Below are positions 7,429 through 13,909 of a stretch of DNA of 16,622 nucleotides, one piece after another; the stretch's first letter is position 1, and every line of letters begins with the position of its first letter. The position numbers and the translations under genes were made by a program. The stretch covers positions 1 to 16,622 of the forward strand of contig JBHLQC010000021.1 in the NCBI GenBank assembly GCA_048885185.1. The letters are read 5' to 3'. Origin of the DNA: Hermodarchaeum sp048885185. GTDB taxonomy: Archaea > Asgardarchaeota > Hermodarchaeia > Hermodarchaeales > Hermodarchaeaceae. The notes beneath the pieces are model-generated. The model saw nothing but the letters and a program-made list of their open reading frames with translations. It searched no databases and had not been told where the DNA came from.

Positions 7429-7977
7429 ATGAACACCCTAAAGAAGAAATTCAATACCCAATGCATTACCCTGACCGCTATCTTAGCCGCTGTATATGTA
7501 GCCTATGCGCTCCTGTCAAGTTACCTCGTCGGAAGTATCACACACGGCATAGACAACTTCATCATTCGATCCCTATTGTTCGTAGTTCTTGTAGGGCTAA
7601 CAACAGGCTTTGGCTACAGCACAATGATGGGAGGAATTTCTGGACTAGTACTCGAATTCACTGTACCCTCACCTGTTCGATTTTACCTTCTTCCCTCCCT
7701 ACTCGCCTACGGTTTAATCTTTGACATCGTCATGAACATGATTAAATCACAATCAGCCACGTCATTCACAATACGAGTTATCGTTGGGACATTCTTTGCC
7801 AGTATGACAATGTCGGTTGTCGCTCTGGCTGTGTTTACAATAGTTGGTTTCTTCCCGCCACAAATAATCCCAATTATTTGGACCTTTGGGGTAATCAGAG
7901 ACGTTGTCCTAGGCATCCTTGGTGCAATAATCGGTCTGCTATTGGTTCGACAACTTAAACATCTTAGACCACATTAA
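7429..7977 (+). CDS. possible ECF transporter S-component-like membrane protein
   Basis: A 182-residue protein of five to six hydrophobic helices. A basic N-terminus (MNTLKKKFN) leads into CITLTAILAAVYVAYALL, and a later GFGYSTMMGGISGLVLEF loop and a long C-terminal helix pair follow. This length, the T-A-I-L-A-A-V-Y start of helix 1 and the overall pattern fit S-components of energy-coupling-factor importers, which bind a vitamin or metal and dock with EcfT and EcfAA'. No EcfA or EcfT gene lies here, so it would have to share a module encoded elsewhere. The substrate cannot be predicted. The ATG at 7429 is chosen because the sequence before it in frame is polar and unlike the family; the ribosome site is weak. 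It lies 19 bases before the SRAP gene, probably co-transcribed. Confidence 0.72.
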   Translation: MNTLKKKFNTQCITLTAILAAVYVAYALLSSYLVGSITHGIDNFIIRSLLFVVLVGLTTGFGYSTMMGGISGLVLEFTVPSPVRFYLLPSLLAYGLIFDIVMNMIKSQSATSFTIRVIVGTFFASMTMSVVALAVFTIVGFFPPQIIPIIWTFGVIRDVVLGILGAIIGLLLVRQLKHLRPH

Positions 7978-7996
7978 ATCAGAAAGGTTCAGGTCA

Positions 7997-8722
7997 ATGT
8001 GTTACCATTACACAGTTCCCGATATTGACACACTCGAAAAGCATTTCCATGCCAAATTGGACGCACCCAAAGAATTCACTCGCATCTATCATATCTCTGG
8101 TTTTATCAAACCTCAGCTCCCAGCTATCACAGGAGAAGATACTAATCGAATACAGCTACTTACTTGGGGGCTTATTCCCCACTGGGTGAAAGATGAAGGA
8201 ACAGCCAATACTCTTAGATCCCGAACACTCAATGCCCGCGCTGAAACAATACACGACAAACCTGCCTTCCGGAACCTCATCAATTCAAACCGATGTCTTA
8301 TCCTTTCAGATGGCTTCTTTGAATGGCGCCACCACCAAGGACATGCATACCCCTATTACATCCAACTCAAAGACCACCGACCCTTCGCTTTTGCCGGACT
8401 CTGGGATAGCTGGTCTCATCCCAAAACGGGGGTGGAGATTAAAACATTCACCATTATCACGACTTGGGCGAACCCACTGCTTGAACAGGTGCACAATAAA
8501 CGCAAACGAATGCCAGTAATTCTGCATCAAGCAGACGAGAAGCCTTGGCTGACGCTGAAGCTCGATCGAGATGCAATCGATGATCTACTTGTTCCCTATG
8601 AAGCCCATCGAATGGAGGTCCATTCAGTCTCAAGATTAATTACAACTAGGGGAGCCAATACTAACATACCTGACGCTATCAAACCGGTCGACTACCCAGA
8701 GCTTCCCCCACTCAAGCTCTAG
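7997..8722 (+). CDS. SRAP-domain protein (HMCES/YedK family), abasic-site crosslinker
   Basis: A 241-residue protein covering the whole SRAP domain. Cys2 becomes the N-terminal residue after Met removal and forms a thiazolidine crosslink with abasic sites in single-stranded DNA, shielding them. Other active-site parts are present: LNARAET (Asn79, Arg81), SDGFFEW (Glu109) and His166 in a VHNKRKRMPVIL segment, which replaces the shorter H-x-RMP of E. coli YedK. WGLIPHW near 57-63 is also typical. It acts in the cytoplasm on stalled or damaged DNA. The ATG at 7997 is fixed by the MC start. It is probably co-transcribed with the upstream membrane protein, though no functional link is obvious. The enzyme looks intact. 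Confidence 0.95.
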   Translation: MCYHYTVPDIDTLEKHFHAKLDAPKEFTRIYHISGFIKPQLPAITGEDTNRIQLLTWGLIPHWVKDEGTANTLRSRTLNARAETIHDKPAFRNLINSNRCLILSDGFFEWRHHQGHAYPYYIQLKDHRPFAFAGLWDSWSHPKTGVEIKTFTIITTWANPLLEQVHNKRKRMPVILHQADEKPWLTLKLDRDAIDDLLVPYEAHRMEVHSVSRLITTRGANTNIPDAIKPVDYPELPPLKL

Positions 8723-8795
8723 ATATAAAAAATGTAAACAAGTACTGACTTTAGTCATAACTTCAAAAAATTACTCTTAAAAAAAGATTACAGGA

Positions 8796-8826
8796 GAGGC
8801 TACATCAAAACCAAACATGTAGCCTC
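8796..8826 (-). terminator. 10-bp hairpin with oligo-U on the minus strand
   Basis: GAGGCTACAT (8796-8805) pairs perfectly with ATGTAGCCTC (8817-8826) around an 11-base loop. On the minus strand the hairpin is followed, after a few bases, by a run of seven T (plus-strand A7 at 8779-8785). That order would end a leftward transcript, yet no minus-strand gene is visible to the right. It could instead end or stabilise the SRAP transcript from the plus side. Confidence 0.4.
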
Positions 8827-9106
8827 CCAGAAGAGCAGACATTACGCTTGACCGAGTTTCTCACCCACCCTGCTGAGCACCAGTTTGTTCTTCTGACTAC
8901 CCAGTTTGGGTTTTGAGTCATTCTAAGCAAACGTCAATCGAAGACGGTATGCGATTGCGTGCGCATAATGCGTGCGAAGATTTTGATGATTTTCCTTATT
9001 TTTTCGTGTAAACATTTTTCTTCACCGTTGTTGATCGATTAGCTGTCCAACCCAACTCATCAGGTTAGATAATAATCTCAAACTATGAGAATATAATATT
9101 ATAACA

Positions 9107-9116
9107 TTATATAAAT
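9107..9116 (+). promoter_or_regulatory. AT-rich promoter candidate upstream of TrmO gene
   Basis: TTATATAAAT sits within a 30-base A/T block and resembles an archaeal TATA box. It is about 117 bases before the TrmO start, so the transcript would have a leader of about 90 bases. Other A/T sites in the block are equally possible. Confidence 0.35.
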
Positions 9117-9232
9117 GTATCGGAAAATGAGAATGATATCTGCTAAATTCCTGTCTTCAACAAACAAAACGCATGGTAGAATCTATGCTTCAAGGCGAAA
9201 CTTATTCCAGCTAACAGAGGATTACTTTAGAC

Positions 9233-9670
9233 ATGGAATTCGTCGCTAGCATCGTCGGAAATGTCAGAAAACCCGAGGATGGTTCCATTTTCATTGAAAT
9301 TGACAAGCACTTCTGGGACGCCGCCTATCAATTGGACAAATTCTCCCACATCATTGTGTTGTGGTGGATAACAGGCCGTGATGACGCCGCATCACGTACA
9401 CACCTTCAGGACTATCCTCCACAAGCCAATGCAGAGTTATCAGGTGTCTTCGCCAGTCGATCTCCTGTGCGCCCCACACCCATTGGGCTCTCGATTGTTG
9501 CTATTGAGAAAATTGATAATAACAGGCACCGTATTTATATCGACCAGATTGACGCCTTCGATGGCACTCCGGTGGTTGACATCAAACCATATATGCCATC
9601 GTCTGACCGGGTAGATGATGCCAGAGTTCCTTCTTGGTTCCGAGATAACGTTCCCCGGTACACAACTTAG
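9233..9670 (+). CDS. trmO: tRNA (N6-threonylcarbamoyladenosine-37) methyltransferase TrmO
   Basis: A 145-residue protein of the TrmO (YaeB/TsaA) beta-barrel family, which uses SAM to methylate N6 of t6A37 in tRNA(Thr)-type anticodon loops. The diagnostic parts are present in order: FSHIIVLWW (37-45), GVFASRSPVRPTPIG (71-85), and IDAFDGTPVVDIKPYMP (106-122). Bacterial TrmO has an extra C-terminal domain; the short form here is common in archaea. The start at 9233 gives the expected barrel N-terminus; a GAGG lies 12 bases upstream. Its stop codon overlaps the stop of the minus-strand gene at 9667, so the two messages are complementary at their ends. The catalytic core looks complete. Confidence 0.93.
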   Translation: MEFVASIVGNVRKPEDGSIFIEIDKHFWDAAYQLDKFSHIIVLWWITGRDDAASRTHLQDYPPQANAELSGVFASRSPVRPTPIGLSIVAIEKIDNNRHRIYIDQIDAFDGTPVVDIKPYMPSSDRVDDARVPSWFRDNVPRYTT

Positions 9671-10257
9671 AACGCAATCGCTTGCAGCCGTGCAGCAGAA
9701 GATAGTTCCATTATTCGTTCTGCAAATTTCATTGTGATATAAGCGATCAGGACGGCTTCTCGCGCAGTAAACCGGTGACGTTGTCCTTTAAAGATGGTAA
9801 AATCGTGTTTTGCGGGAGTATAGAGGAATGAATTATATCGTTGTAGGTATCCGACGAGTTCTTCGGGGATGCCCAACTTTTTGGGTTTTAACCGGCGAAT
9901 ATTGGCACCCAAAGATCGGGATTTAGATGCAGCATCACCTGTGAGCTCAAAACACCAGGCCCGTACTAGAAGCTCAATGTACTCACCCAAATACTGAATT
10001 GCATCTCGAGTAAACCGGGGTAATCCTTTGAGCGCCTCTTGGGCTTCAGCTAAGGGATGCTTGGGTGGTGGGGCCACTAACCCTATCAACCGTTTCTTTG
10101 CAGCGTCATGCAACTGTTTGGTCCGCACTAGATAGACAGCAGTCGTTTCTGCCTCAATGTACTCGGGACCAGACAGAACATCCTGTGCTAAACTGACAAT
10201 GTAGGGTAGAGCCCATAATACCTCAGATTTTCGACCCGTTTGACTTGGGGACGCCAA
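9667..10257 (-). CDS. unknown mainly helical protein
   Basis: A 196-residue protein if it begins at the TTG at 10257, which has GGAGGA seven bases upstream (10265-10270); the longer frame to 10278 would place that site inside the gene. Predicted mostly alpha-helical, with LAQDVLSG, a run of charged helices (about 45-70 and 85-115), a basic segment (RRLKPKKLG), then YTPAKHDF and a final helix EAVLIAYITMKFAERIMEL. The helical pattern and the KHDF motif near the end are loosely like HEPN-type nucleotide-binding or RNase proteins, but the R-x4-6-H catalytic motif is not evident. I do not recognise the family. It converges on TrmO with overlapping stop codons and has its own likely promoter. Confidence 0.72.
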   Translation of the reverse strand: MASPSQTGRKSEVLWALPYIVSLAQDVLSGPEYIEAETTAVYLVRTKQLHDAAKKRLIGLVAPPPKHPLAEAQEALKGLPRFTRDAIQYLGEYIELLVRAWCFELTGDAASKSRSLGANIRRLKPKKLGIPEELVGYLQRYNSFLYTPAKHDFTIFKGQRHRFTAREAVLIAYITMKFAERIMELSSAARLQAIAF

Positions 10258-10264
10258 AAACAAA

Positions 10265-10270
10265 TCCTCC
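10265..10270 (-). promoter_or_regulatory. Shine-Dalgarno site fixing a TTG start
   Basis: GGAGGA on the minus strand, seven bases before the TTG at 10257. This is a strong, well-spaced site, while nearby upstream TTG codons (10278, 10275, 10263) are before or too close to it. It decides the start of the unknown helical protein gene. Confidence 0.65.
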
Positions 10271-10303
10271 TGCAACAAAGATACTCAGAATATTACTCAA
10301 ACC

Positions 10304-10311
10304 CATATATG
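10304..10311 (-). promoter_or_regulatory. TATA box candidate for the 10257 gene
   Basis: CATATATG, about 47 bases before the TTG start on the minus strand. A start of transcription 20-25 bases on would leave a short leader containing the GGAGGA site. Confidence 0.4.
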
Positions 10312-10433
10312 GTTCTTCTCTTACGATAAAATGAATCCCCCCTTATAAAGCGTAACATCACATTCCCAGTACACAATTTTTTGAACCTGTTGATGCAATA
10401 GGTTAGGTTGCTAGCTAAAAAGAATCCTTGAAA

Positions 10434-10445
10434 TTAACTAGTTAA
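10434..10445. repeat. operator-like palindrome TTAACTAGTTAA
   Basis: A perfect 12-base palindrome upstream of the TATA box at 10482. Nine of its bases, ACTAGTTAA, recur at 10489-10497, overlapping the last base of the TATA box. The distance between the two copies is 52 bases, about five helical turns. Confidence 0.55.
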
Positions 10446-10481
10446 CTTCTTGGCTGTTTTGATATATTATACGATATTCAA

Positions 10482-10489
10482 TTTATATA
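10482..10489 (+). promoter_or_regulatory. archaeal TATA box TTTATATA for the 10530 gene
   Basis: An exact match to the archaeal box A consensus, 40 bases before the ATG. Transcription would start near 10510, leaving a leader of about 20 bases with a GGAGG site eight bases before the start codon. The ACTAGTTAA half site begins at its last base. Confidence 0.7.
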
Positions 10490-10529
10490 CTAGTTAAGTA
10501 GGAGTATTGCTTCTTCGGAGGATCTTTCG

Positions 10530-11237
10530 ATGCAATTTGAACTTATTGTGAATAATATCGGACTTGTCAGTTTAATCCCAGTCTTCCTTTTGATTATCCT
10601 CATGTTGTGGGGGGTCTTTACTAGCTCTGGTAGAGGCAGAATGCTCTCACTTCTAGGATTTCTAATCTTCCTCTGTGTGGCTGTAGCACAACTGACTGTC
10701 CAAATGAGACGCCTTTCAATCCTCTCCACTTTGGATTGGAATACGTGGGGTATGTTTGTCGACTTTGGTTTCAAGGGAGCCTATATTTTCCTAATCGTCG
10801 TGTATGCGATGATCTTAGCCTTTCAAGACTTTTTCAATGCCCGCAAGTGGATTGTCATTTTTCCCCTCATTGGATTTATTGCCTATGAGATACTCATGTA
10901 CCTTGCCCTCACTTGGCCATTCTTCTATTACGGTAACACTTGGCTAATCTACACGATAATCTATGTCACTCTCTTCATGATAGTGATTCCACTGTATGGT
11001 ACGTTTCTGTATACCCGACAGGATAGATTCCGTGGATCTCGCAAAGTGATATGGATGTGGATAGTCACGCTTGGAGGTTTTATCTGGGCTGGCGCATTGA
11101 TAACAGTATTCGGTGGTTGGTATTTGGGGCTTGATGTCTCATTCTTCAGTTCTCTATCAGCAACAGTAGTGAGTCTCCTTGCAGTTGGCTGGTATCTGAT
11201 ACTAGTCGGCTATTTCTTCCAGCTAAGAACAAGTTAA
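10530..11237 (+). CDS. seven-helix membrane protein, unknown function
   Basis: A 235-residue, very hydrophobic protein with about seven transmembrane helices (near 10-30, 38-57, 74-97, 105-126, 136-158, 172-194 and 206-230). Short loops carry clusters of charge (SSGRGR, YTRQDRFRGSRK), consistent with positive-inside orientation. No soluble domain, catalytic motif or metal cluster is visible, so transporter, sensor or scaffold roles cannot be separated. The seven-helix layout resembles N-terminal sensor modules of some archaeal signalling proteins, but no kinase part follows. The ATG at 10530 has GGAGG eight bases upstream and a consensus TATA box, so it is probably a single-gene transcript under its own regulation. 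Confidence 0.82.
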   Translation: MQFELIVNNIGLVSLIPVFLLIILMLWGVFTSSGRGRMLSLLGFLIFLCVAVAQLTVQMRRLSILSTLDWNTWGMFVDFGFKGAYIFLIVVYAMILAFQDFFNARKWIVIFPLIGFIAYEILMYLALTWPFFYYGNTWLIYTIIYVTLFMIVIPLYGTFLYTRQDRFRGSRKVIWMWIVTLGGFIWAGALITVFGGWYLGLDVSFFSSLSATVVSLLAVGWYLILVGYFFQLRTS

Positions 11238-11285
11238 CCGTGATATCTTGAACCAAGCAGTAAACGATATATTTCAGCAGCTTCC

Positions 11286-11346
11286 AGACCCACCAGGACC
11301 GACAGATTACTGGTCAGAAGAGACAGGTTGTCGTTCTGGTGGATCT
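11286..11346. other. long imperfect hairpin in convergent intergenic space
   Basis: Bases 11286-11304 pair with 11329-11346: AGA, one mismatch, then CCACCAG/CTGGTGG, a G-T wobble, and a further GACA/TGTC part with one bulged C. The apical loop is about 24 bases. It lies just after the seven-helix gene stop, between two convergent genes. It may be a 3' UTR structure, a processing site or a small RNA; no reading frame is supported. Confidence 0.5.
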
Positions 11347-11389
11347 CTCGCTGCACGTCGAAGAGGCCATCCTAAGACATCACCTCTTT

Positions 11390-11411
11390 ACACCTTCCGC
11401 ATTGAAGGTGT
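11390..11411. terminator. 8-bp hairpin between convergent genes
   Basis: ACACCTTC (11390-11397) pairs perfectly with GAAGGTGT (11404-11411) around a six-base loop. It directly abuts the stop codon of the epimerase gene (11412) and follows the seven-helix gene, so it could help end both transcripts. Neither side has a strong T-run. Confidence 0.4.
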
Positions 11412-12404
11412 CTACTTGTATAACCAATCATGTTGTTTATACCAGTCTATAGTATCCTTTAGACCAAACCGCGCATCCGGGTACAACAATCTGTAACCGG
11501 TTTCTTTGAGTTTGTGGTTACTGAACCAGTAGTTGTTATACAGGAGATCGATTGTCGCTTTTTCGACTTTAGGTTCACATTTTTCACTCTGTCTTGCCCT
11601 CCATTCCGACCAAGTTGCCAACATGTTTAATAGGACTCGAGGGAGGGAGATTCGACTGTAATGGATTTTTGTCTCTAGTAGCGGGGCCAGATAGGAAAGA
11701 AGATCGTATTTTCGATATGTGGAATCATCTATCACATTATACACTTCACCAATAGCCGCAGGATAATCCGTTAGATGAAGTGCAGCCCCCACAACATCGA
11801 AAACTGAAACGAGGGGCACAAGTGTGTTCATATTCTTGTGAATAACTTGGAGTTGCCCCTTAGCAACCATTCTGATAATTGTGCCAATACCATAGCGGTT
11901 GCGAGGACCATAGATTGGGGCAGGGCGTAAGATTGTGAACGCCAATTTGCCATCTGTGCATATTTTCTGAACAATCTGCTCCTGTTCCCATTTCGAACGA
12001 TCATACGGGTTTACTGGGTCCTTCGGGTCATTCTCTCGAACAGGAGAAGTTTTGGGAATTCCGTAGACTCCGGCACTACTCATAAGCATCAGTCGGGATA
12101 CACCAGCATTAATGGCAATTTGGCATAGGTGCTGAGTTCCTTCAACGTTTATGGCATACAAGTCATCCCATTCTGCTGAATACTTGAACAGGGCTGCAAC
12201 GTGATACACAACCTTAACTCCGCGGAGGACAGCTTCAAGTGATTTCGGATTCCGGAGATCGCTGGGAATGAAGTCTGCTTTTGGATTGAGAAATGTCTTA
12301 TCAGCTTCGGGTACATCTGTAGCTCGAACAGAAAACTCGTCCACGTTCAATAGAGCATCCACTAAATGGCTCCCCAGGAAGCCACAGGCACCAGTCACCA
12401 ACAC
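11412..12404 (-). CDS. NAD(P)-dependent epimerase/dehydratase, extended SDR
   Basis: A 330-residue extended short-chain dehydrogenase/reductase from the GTG at 12404. The Rossmann motif TGACGFLG lies at 4-11, ATDVP ends strand 2, YHVAALF follows, and the catalytic set is Ser in MSSAGVYG and Tyr/Lys in YDRSK. RPAPIYGPRN marks the start of the substrate domain. It would epimerise, dehydrate or reduce a nucleotide sugar, or act on a sterol-like or isoprenoid alcohol; the substrate is not readable. The frame is open further upstream, and an ATT at 12419 gives MKKRQVLVTG, the usual first strand, with AGGTG four bases before it. I list the conventional GTG but think the ATT may be real. It lies about 20-35 bases after a small membrane protein gene, probably one operon. 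Confidence 0.9.
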   Translation of the reverse strand: MLVTGACGFLGSHLVDALLNVDEFSVRATDVPEADKTFLNPKADFIPSDLRNPKSLEAVLRGVKVVYHVAALFKYSAEWDDLYAINVEGTQHLCQIAINAGVSRLMLMSSAGVYGIPKTSPVRENDPKDPVNPYDRSKWEQEQIVQKICTDGKLAFTILRPAPIYGPRNRYGIGTIIRMVAKGQLQVIHKNMNTLVPLVSVFDVVGAALHLTDYPAAIGEVYNVIDDSTYRKYDLLSYLAPLLETKIHYSRISLPRVLLNMLATWSEWRARQSEKCEPKVEKATIDLLYNNYWFSNHKLKETGYRLLYPDARFGLKDTIDWYKQHDWLYK

Positions 12405-12423
12405 TTGTCGTTTCTTAATCTTA

Positions 12424-12431
12424 CACCTCTC
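12424..12431 (-). promoter_or_regulatory. Shine-Dalgarno site pointing to an ATT start
   Basis: GAGAGGTG on the minus strand, four bases before an in-frame ATT (12417-12419) and 19 bases before the first conventional codon, GTG 12404. Comparable sites in this window (for the genes at 2183 and 2549) sit four to six bases before their ATG. Confidence 0.5.
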
Positions 12432-12440
12432 CCAGTTTTG

Positions 12441-12836
12441 TTATAGTAAGCCCACCATCCCTGTTTGACGCTCATGTTGGCCAAACAACAAATACCCAAA
12501 AAGAATGCCCAGATAGAGCCACAAGGGATACAGTAGAAAGAGAAACAGTGCGATGAAATCAATCAGTCCCGCTGTACTGAGATATTCAAACTGAAAGACG
12601 CAACTGTTGATCATGAAATCTCGTCCGTTGACTGCTCTTCCTGTCCATTGCCACATCCAATTGAACCATCCTAGGTTCAAGTAGAGCGACCCGGCAATAA
12701 CCCAAAACAATAGAACCGTGACGCTCCCCAGTATTTTAGTGGCATGTCGGGAAATGCGGTACAGCCACCGATTGCGTAACCACACAATCACTGCTCCACA
12801 CAATATGAGCAAAAAAGGATCGAGAAGGAAGCTCAT
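12441..12836 (-). CDS. small membrane protein upstream of epimerase
   Basis: A 131-residue protein with about three transmembrane helices (near 5-20, 35-55 and 92-118) and an aromatic-rich loop between the second and third (LGWFNWMWQW, then a Cys near residue 79). No family is recognised. No ribosome site precedes the ATG at 12836; instead a TTTTTATG TATA-like box lies 24 bases upstream, which would put the transcript start at or next to the ATG, so the message may be leaderless. The gene shares its frame and stop region with the following epimerase and is probably co-transcribed with it, suggesting a membrane-associated role for the pair, for example in glycan or lipid assembly. Confidence 0.75.
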   Translation of the reverse strand: MSFLLDPFLLILCGAVIVWLRNRWLYRISRHATKILGSVTVLLFWVIAGSLYLNLGWFNWMWQWTGRAVNGRDFMINSCVFQFEYLSTAGLIDFIALFLFLLYPLWLYLGILFGYLLFGQHERQTGMVGLL

Positions 12837-12859
12837 GGTTGCAGACTAACGTTCCCTTG

Positions 12860-12867
12860 CATAAAAA
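12860..12867 (-). promoter_or_regulatory. TATA box candidate, probable leaderless start
   Basis: TTTTTATG on the minus strand, with 23 bases between it and the ATG at 12836. This is the distance expected from TATA box to transcription start, and no Shine-Dalgarno site is present, so the gene is probably read from a leaderless message. Confidence 0.45.
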
Positions 12868-12928
12868 CCCACAACATTGAATCCCTGCTCAGTTTTCATA
12901 GAAATTCAAGAATTATTTAACCTGAAAG

Positions 12929-13543
12929 ATGATTGTAGAGCCAATAATTGGAAGCTTCATGAATTCCGCCGCAGGAAAGCATTGTGAAATGATTGAACAG
13001 TATTTGACAATACAGACACCATTTGATGAGGTGAGTATTGTTTGGATCAAAGCAGAAGCTCAAGTTCTCGTGCAACATATCTTTCTATCAAGCCCAAAAA
13101 TCTCTGCGGAAGAGAAAGTGTTCAAGAAATTTCCCAGTGCTATTCCAGGAACTTCAAAAGAGGTGTTAGCACTTGGAAAACTACTTCAAGATTTTCTAAA
13201 AGGAAATTCCATCGACTTTGATTTCAAATTACTTGACTGGAAATGTTGTTCGAATACGCAGAAACAGGTTTTACTTGCAGAGGCGGCGATTCCTCGAGGT
13301 TGGGTAAGCACCTATGGGCGCATAGCGAATCATCTTGGAATTCAATATGGTGCTCGAGTTGTGGGAGGAGCATTGGCTCGAAATCCATTTCCTCTCATTA
13401 TTCCTTGTCATCGTGCGATTAACGCAGATGGCAGTCTTGGTGGTTACCAAGGAGGAATTCCTATGAAACGCCGACTCCTTGAACAAGAAGGTGTCCAGTT
13501 TACTAATACAGGAAAAGTCAGCATGCACAAAGTCTACTATTAA
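12929..13543 (+). CDS. ogt: methylated-DNA--[protein]-cysteine S-methyltransferase
   Basis: A 204-residue O6-alkylguanine-DNA alkyltransferase. Residues about 22-100 form the variable N-terminal domain. The C-terminal domain has the helix-turn-helix with STYGRIA and GARVVGGALARNP (Arg finger), the acceptor motif IPCHR (Cys160) and GSLGGYQGG. It transfers the alkyl group from guanine irreversibly to Cys160, repairing alkylated DNA in a single use. All key residues are present. The start is uncertain: the ATG at 12929 has only a weak upstream site, and ATGs at 12959 and 12989 also fit, since the domain begins near residue 22. It is divergent from the small membrane protein gene. The symbol could be ogt or mgmt. 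Confidence 0.95.
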   Translation: MIVEPIIGSFMNSAAGKHCEMIEQYLTIQTPFDEVSIVWIKAEAQVLVQHIFLSSPKISAEEKVFKKFPSAIPGTSKEVLALGKLLQDFLKGNSIDFDFKLLDWKCCSNTQKQVLLAEAAIPRGWVSTYGRIANHLGIQYGARVVGGALARNPFPLIIPCHRAINADGSLGGYQGGIPMKRRLLEQEGVQFTNTGKVSMHKVYY

Positions 13544-13603
13544 TACACCTAGATCTGAACCTCGTTCTTCCTTACCTCGTGAAACACCACGGGATTTACA
13601 GAA

Positions 13604-13617
13604 TCAGTTATAACTGA
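13604..13617. repeat. 14-bp perfect palindrome TCAGTTATAACTGA
   Basis: A perfect 14-base palindrome between the convergent alkyltransferase and ATP-cone genes, six bases before the latter's stop codon. It may be a protein-binding site or weak transcript end structure; there is no T-run. Confidence 0.5.
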
Positions 13618-13622
13618 AGTTG

Positions 13623-13874
13623 TTAAGCGCGGCCCAGTGTTCGGTCGTAACGCCTCCAGTTTTCAGGATATGCTTTGTCAGCTTTGGCAAGCTCTTCAAG
13701 AGAGCGTCGACGGATATACTTTGTTTCGAGGATTTCCGAGGGATCCGCTTCGATTTGCGCTGCGATTTCACGGGCAAGGCTGATTGGAGCCCCAGATTTG
13801 ACACAGGCAACAACAATTTTTTCTTTGATGAACGGTTCGGTGTCACCAGATTTCTTCGTGACCGATTTTACCAT
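13623..13874 (-). CDS. stand-alone ATP-cone-like protein
   Basis: An 83-residue protein that is almost entirely an ATP-cone-like domain: VTKKSGDTEPFIKEKI, then ACVKSGAPISLAREIAAQIE, and a C-terminal helix with RRSLEELAK and NWRRYDR. ATP-cones bind ATP or dATP and control ribonucleotide reductase, or bind DNA in NrdR; here the domain stands alone. The nucleotide-contacting K-x-SGD-x-EPF and K-S-G-A-P parts are present. I start it at the ATG at 13874, with GGTGAT close upstream and a CGAAA plus GATAAAT BRE/TATA element at 13910-13921, which would place the longer ATG (13898) before the transcript start. It follows the methyltransferase gene on the same strand by 78 bases. Its target is unknown. 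Confidence 0.82.
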   Translation of the reverse strand: MVKSVTKKSGDTEPFIKEKIVVACVKSGAPISLAREIAAQIEADPSEILETKYIRRRSLEELAKADKAYPENWRRYDRTLGRA

Positions 13875-13909
13875 GATATCACCACGCGCAGATAGCATGG
13901 TGCAATCTC

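Larger units (their letters stand above)
8723..9232. other. 510-base intergenic region without a clear gene
   Basis: Between the SRAP and TrmO genes, both plus strand. It contains a 10-bp hairpin (8796-8826) with an A-run on its left side, a short ACCCA/TGGGT hairpin followed by TTTT (8899-8914), repeated TGCGTGCG at 8956-8963 and 8969-8976 inside a TATGCG/CGCATA inverted repeat (8948-8967), a T-rich stretch around 8995-9020, and an AT-rich promoter-like block (9085-9120). Only tiny frames of about 20 and 40 codons are open, with no ribosome-site or family support. Confidence 0.5.

Noticed and set aside
8949..9011. 20-codon plus-strand frame in the 510-base gap
   Set aside because: Too short to judge and without a ribosome site; more likely chance in AT-rich DNA.
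9092..9103. 12-base palindrome TATAATATTATA
   Set aside because: Such palindromes arise readily in A/T-only sequence; not counted as an operator.
9127..9249. 40-codon plus-strand frame overlapping the TrmO start
   Set aside because: No ribosome site and no family; probably chance, though a leader peptide cannot be fully excluded.
11248..11496. 82-codon plus-strand frame
   Set aside because: It begins with TTG, has no ribosome site, runs over the hairpins and into the antisense of the epimerase gene, and has no recognisable motif.
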